DNA of 8,615 nucleotides from assembly GCA_013152695.1 (NCBI GenBank), contig JAADFV010000239.1:1-8615 (forward strand). The letters are read 5' to 3'. Below the pieces are notes generated by a model. The model was not told the origin of the DNA. It did no database searches and saw nothing but the letters and a program-made list of their open reading frames with translations. Both the position numbers and the translations under genes were made by a program. The DNA comes from Chloroflexota bacterium. Its GTDB lineage: Bacteria; Chloroflexota; Anaerolineae; J102. Position 1 is the stretch's first letter, and each line of letters starts with the position of its first letter. Shown in pieces: positions 6,990-8,615 of the stretch.

Positions 6990-8327
6990 ATGTCCAAACT
7001 TATTACGCTTAAGCCTATCGTCGAACGGGGCCTCTTGGTAGGTACGGAAATCAAAGGCCAACCTGCTCGTTTCACTCTCCAAGATTCTTTGGACGAGCTA
7101 GAGCGCCTGGCCGAAACTGCGGGTGTAACCGTTGTCGGGCGGCTCACACAAGCGCTGACACACCCTAATCCCGCCACCTACATCGGCTCAGGCAAACTGG
7201 CTGAGCTCGTGTCTCGAATACAAGCCGAGGACATTCAGGTGGTGCTCTTCGATGACGAACTCAGCCCTCGTCAGCAACGTGAAATCGAGGAGGTCATCGA
7301 CAACCCCGATGTCAAAGTGTTGGATCGCACGGCCCTGATCCTGGATATCTTCGCCCAGCACGCCCATACGCGTGAGGGCGCCCTGCAAGTGGAGCTGGCC
7401 CAGTATGAATACCGCTTGCCGCGCCTCACGCGCGCCTGGACGCATCTGGCCCGGCAAGCGGGTGGTCGCGCCGGCGGCGCCAGTGGTGGGGTGGGGGTAC
7501 GAGGCCCGGGCGAGACCCAGCTGGAAATCGATCGGCGAGAAATATCCAAAAAGATCGCGATTTTACGTAAGGAAATTGCGCAGGTGCATGAACATCGCGA
7601 GCGTTACCGCGCCCGACGCCGGCAATCTCAGATGCCCCTTATCGCTCTGGTGGGATACACCAATGCCGGCAAATCGACTCTACTCAACGCCCTGAGTTCG
7701 GCCAATGTCTTCGCCGCCGACCAGCTTTTTGCCACACTGGACCCGGTAACGCGGCGTTTGGCGCTCCCTTCGGGGCGAGAAGTGCTTATCACCGACACGG
7801 TGGGCTTCATTCAAAAGCTCCCCACACAATTGATTGCGGCCTTTCGCGCCACCCTGGAGGAAATTCTGGAAGCAGACCTGATCCTGCATGTGATCGATAG
7901 TTCGCATCCCAACCTGGAGGAGCAGGCAAGTACGGTGGTGGAGGTATTGGAAGAGCTGGGGGCGAGGGACATTCCTGTGCTGGAAGTGCTCAACAAAATC
8001 GACCGCCTTCCGGACCAGCGCTTGCCTCTTTCCATCCGAGCGCGCTTCCCGGAGGGGGTTGCTATTTCAGCTTTACATAATGATGGTTTACAAAAACTGT
8101 GTGAACGAATTGATACTCACCTGGCCACCATCATGCTTCCGATCAAAGTACTCATTCCCTACAACGAGACAGAGCTGGTAAATTTGTTTCATGAAAATGG
8201 GATCGTCATTCGTCAGGAGCATAGGGGAGGGGGGACATTACTGGCGGGGCGGCTGCCGCGAGCGCTGCTGCACCAGTTTTGGCCGTACATGGTTGGGAGG
8301 GAAACAGAGATAAGGAGTAAGGATTAG
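6990..8327 (+). CDS. hflX: Ribosome-associated GTPase HflX
   Basis: This 445-residue protein shows the full HflX plan. The N-terminal ribosome-binding domain includes HPNPATYIGSGKL (58-70) and VVLFDDELSPRQQREIE (84-100). A glycine-rich loop runs from 159 to 175 (GRAGGASGG, then RGPGETQLEIDRR from 171), followed by a helical linker (about 184-212) and the GTPase domain: G1 GYTNAGKST (222-230), G2 Thr in FATLD (247-251), G3 DTVGF (269-273), G4 NKID (335-338), G5 SAL (360-362). HflX binds the 50S subunit and splits stalled or hibernating ribosomes, notably in heat stress, in bacteria where it has been tested. ATG 6990 was chosen because the family similarity begins there (MSKLITLKPIVERGLLVG) and it lies 4 bases after the preceding stop; the frame is open 85 codons further upstream, but inside the M28-like gene. 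There is no Shine-Dalgarno sequence, so translation is probably coupled. No protein gene follows it on this strand within the window. Confidence 0.95.
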   Translation: MSKLITLKPIVERGLLVGTEIKGQPARFTLQDSLDELERLAETAGVTVVGRLTQALTHPNPATYIGSGKLAELVSRIQAEDIQVVLFDDELSPRQQREIEEVIDNPDVKVLDRTALILDIFAQHAHTREGALQVELAQYEYRLPRLTRAWTHLARQAGGRAGGASGGVGVRGPGETQLEIDRREISKKIAILRKEIAQVHEHRERYRARRRQSQMPLIALVGYTNAGKSTLLNALSSANVFAADQLFATLDPVTRRLALPSGREVLITDTVGFIQKLPTQLIAAFRATLEEILEADLILHVIDSSHPNLEEQASTVVEVLEELGARDIPVLEVLNKIDRLPDQRLPLSIRARFPEGVAISALHNDGLQKLCERIDTHLATIMLPIKVLIPYNETELVNLFHENGIVIRQEHRGGGTLLAGRLPRALLHQFWPYMVGRETEIRSKD

Positions 8328-8346
8328 GCGCTTAACAGTTCATGTT

Positions 8347-8361
8347 TGGCCCACAGGGCCA
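8347..8361. terminator. Small perfect hairpin downstream of hflX
   Basis: TGGCCC (8347-8352) and GGGCCA (8356-8361) form a perfect 6-bp stem with an ACA loop, 20 bases after the hflX stop. The position suits transcript termination or 3'-end protection, but there is no T run on either side, so it is not a standard intrinsic terminator. Confidence 0.25.
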
Positions 8362-8396
8362 GAAAACTTTGCGTCTCCGCATAGATCCGCAGCACA

Positions 8397-8489
8397 GTAA
8401 CCCTGTAAACCAGTAACCCAGAAAACCAGGCCGGTTGGGGGCGGCGCCGTCTTTTCCCGGTTTTCCGGTTTACAGGTTTTCCGGGTTAC
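8397..8489. repeat. Interrupted inverted repeat built of 8-base units
   Basis: The left arm (8397-8428) is four consecutive octamers: GTAACCCT, GTAAACCA, GTAACCCA, GAAAACCA. The right arm (8458-8489), read on the minus strand from its outer end, is GTAACCCG, GAAAACCT, GTAAACCG, GAAAACCG. All eight fit G(T/A)AA(A/C)CCN. The arms match at 26 of 32 positions, with a 29-base GC-rich spacer (8429-8457) containing GGCGGCGCCG. Four of the six mismatches fall on the eighth base of each unit, so the hairpin would be 7-bp or shorter helices separated by evenly spaced mismatches. The flanks show weak further symmetry (CACAG at 8392-8396 against CTGTG at 8498-8502). It could act as a terminator or mRNA-end structure for hflX, a protein-binding array, or a member of a dispersed intergenic repeat family; the sequence alone does not decide. 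Confidence 0.85.
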
Positions 8490-8523
8490 GGATGGTCTGT
8501 GCGCAGATTATTTTCATCATTAT

Positions 8524-8575
8524 CGGCGTGCAAACGCTCATGGCATCTGCTTCGAAAATAGAATGCGTCACGCCG
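8524..8575. repeat. Bulged inverted repeat
   Basis: CGGCGTG (8524-8530) pairs with CACGCCG (8569-8575), and after a 3-base bulge ACGC (8534-8537) pairs with GCGT (8565-8568), leaving a 27-base loop. The total is 11 base pairs. The role is unknown; it may belong to the same repeat-rich element as 8397-8489 or be chance. Confidence 0.35.
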
Positions 8576-8615
8576 CAATAGGAAGCGGATCGAGTTGCAC
8601 CTGAAAGCCAAGGCG

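Larger units (their letters stand above)
8328..8615. other. Intergenic region with repeats, no convincing gene
   Basis: The 288 bases after hflX have no open frame with recognisable protein features. They hold a small perfect hairpin (8347-8361), a large inverted repeat of 8-base units (8397-8489) and a bulged stem (8524-8575). The minus strand is open from the right edge to a TGA at 8568-8570 (reading RLGFQVQLDPLPIAA), which could be the 3' end of a convergent gene, but 15 codons are too few to call it; another minus frame is also open to 8486. Confidence 0.6.

Noticed and set aside
1691..7907. Several minus-strand open frames of 60-130 codons opposite argF, cdaA, cdaR, der and hflX
   Set aside because: They are opposite-strand shadows of genes with clear family motifs and show no motifs of their own.
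8397..8489. CRISPR-like array
   Set aside because: The units are 8 bases with no spacers and occur in both orientations; this is an inverted repeat, not a CRISPR.
8541..8575. tRNA T-loop-like TTCGAAA
   Set aside because: The flanking bases pair poorly and there is no acceptor stem, D-arm or anticodon arm at the right distances.
8492..8581. A 29-residue hydrophobic open frame (starts MVCAQIIFIIIG)
   Set aside because: There is no ribosome-binding site, it is very short, and it overlaps the bulged stem; it cannot be told from chance.
8568..8615. Possible 3' end of a convergent minus-strand gene (RLGFQVQLDPLPIAA then stop)
   Set aside because: Only 15 codons are visible and a second minus-strand frame is also open here, so no frame can be chosen.

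Overview
The window looks like a stretch of ordinary chromosome from a moderately GC-rich bacterium. All eight genes lie on the + strand and are packed tightly, with ATGA stop/start overlaps at three junctions. The gene content (CdaA/CdaR, Der, HflX, an M28-like secreted protein with a Pro/Thr-rich linker) and the Thr/Pro-rich tails of extracytoplasmic proteins remind me of Chloroflexota (Anaerolineae-like) genomes. That assignment comes from family memory, not from a marker gene, so it is tentative. I see no phage, transposase, CRISPR, tRNA or rRNA gene.

Layout. Bases 1-717 hold the 3' part of an unrecognised multi-pass membrane protein. It overlaps by 4 bases a membrane-anchored class I SAM methyltransferase (714-1496). 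After a 41-base gap with a clear ribosome-binding site comes argF, ornithine carbamoyltransferase (1538-2467). Fourteen bases later begins a c-di-AMP module: cdaA, diadenylate cyclase (2482-3309), and cdaR, its YbbR-domain regulator (3306-4610). Next come the ribosome-assembly GTPase gene der (4662-6050), an M28-peptidase-like membrane-anchored protein (6047-6985), and the ribosome-associated GTPase gene hflX (6990-8327). The last 288 bases contain no convincing gene. They hold a striking inverted repeat made of eight 8-base units (8397-8489) and two smaller hairpins.

How the genes may work together. CdaA makes c-di-AMP at the membrane, and CdaR is its known extracytoplasmic partner. Der and HflX both act on the large ribosomal subunit. 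The packing from argF to hflX (gaps of 51 bases or less) suggests one transcript linking arginine synthesis, c-di-AMP signalling and ribosome assembly or rescue. This is inferred from spacing only.

Main points for a second look: (1) the M28-like protein keeps the fold signatures of the glutaminyl-cyclase-like M28 group but has lost most of the expected zinc ligands, so it is probably a pseudoenzyme; (2) the 3' end of cdaR carries a probable -1-type frameshift, because a Thr/Pro-rich tail continues in another frame to 4648; (3) the octamer-built inverted repeat after hflX has a mismatch at every eighth base of its stem. I did not find a clearly new multi-gene system.
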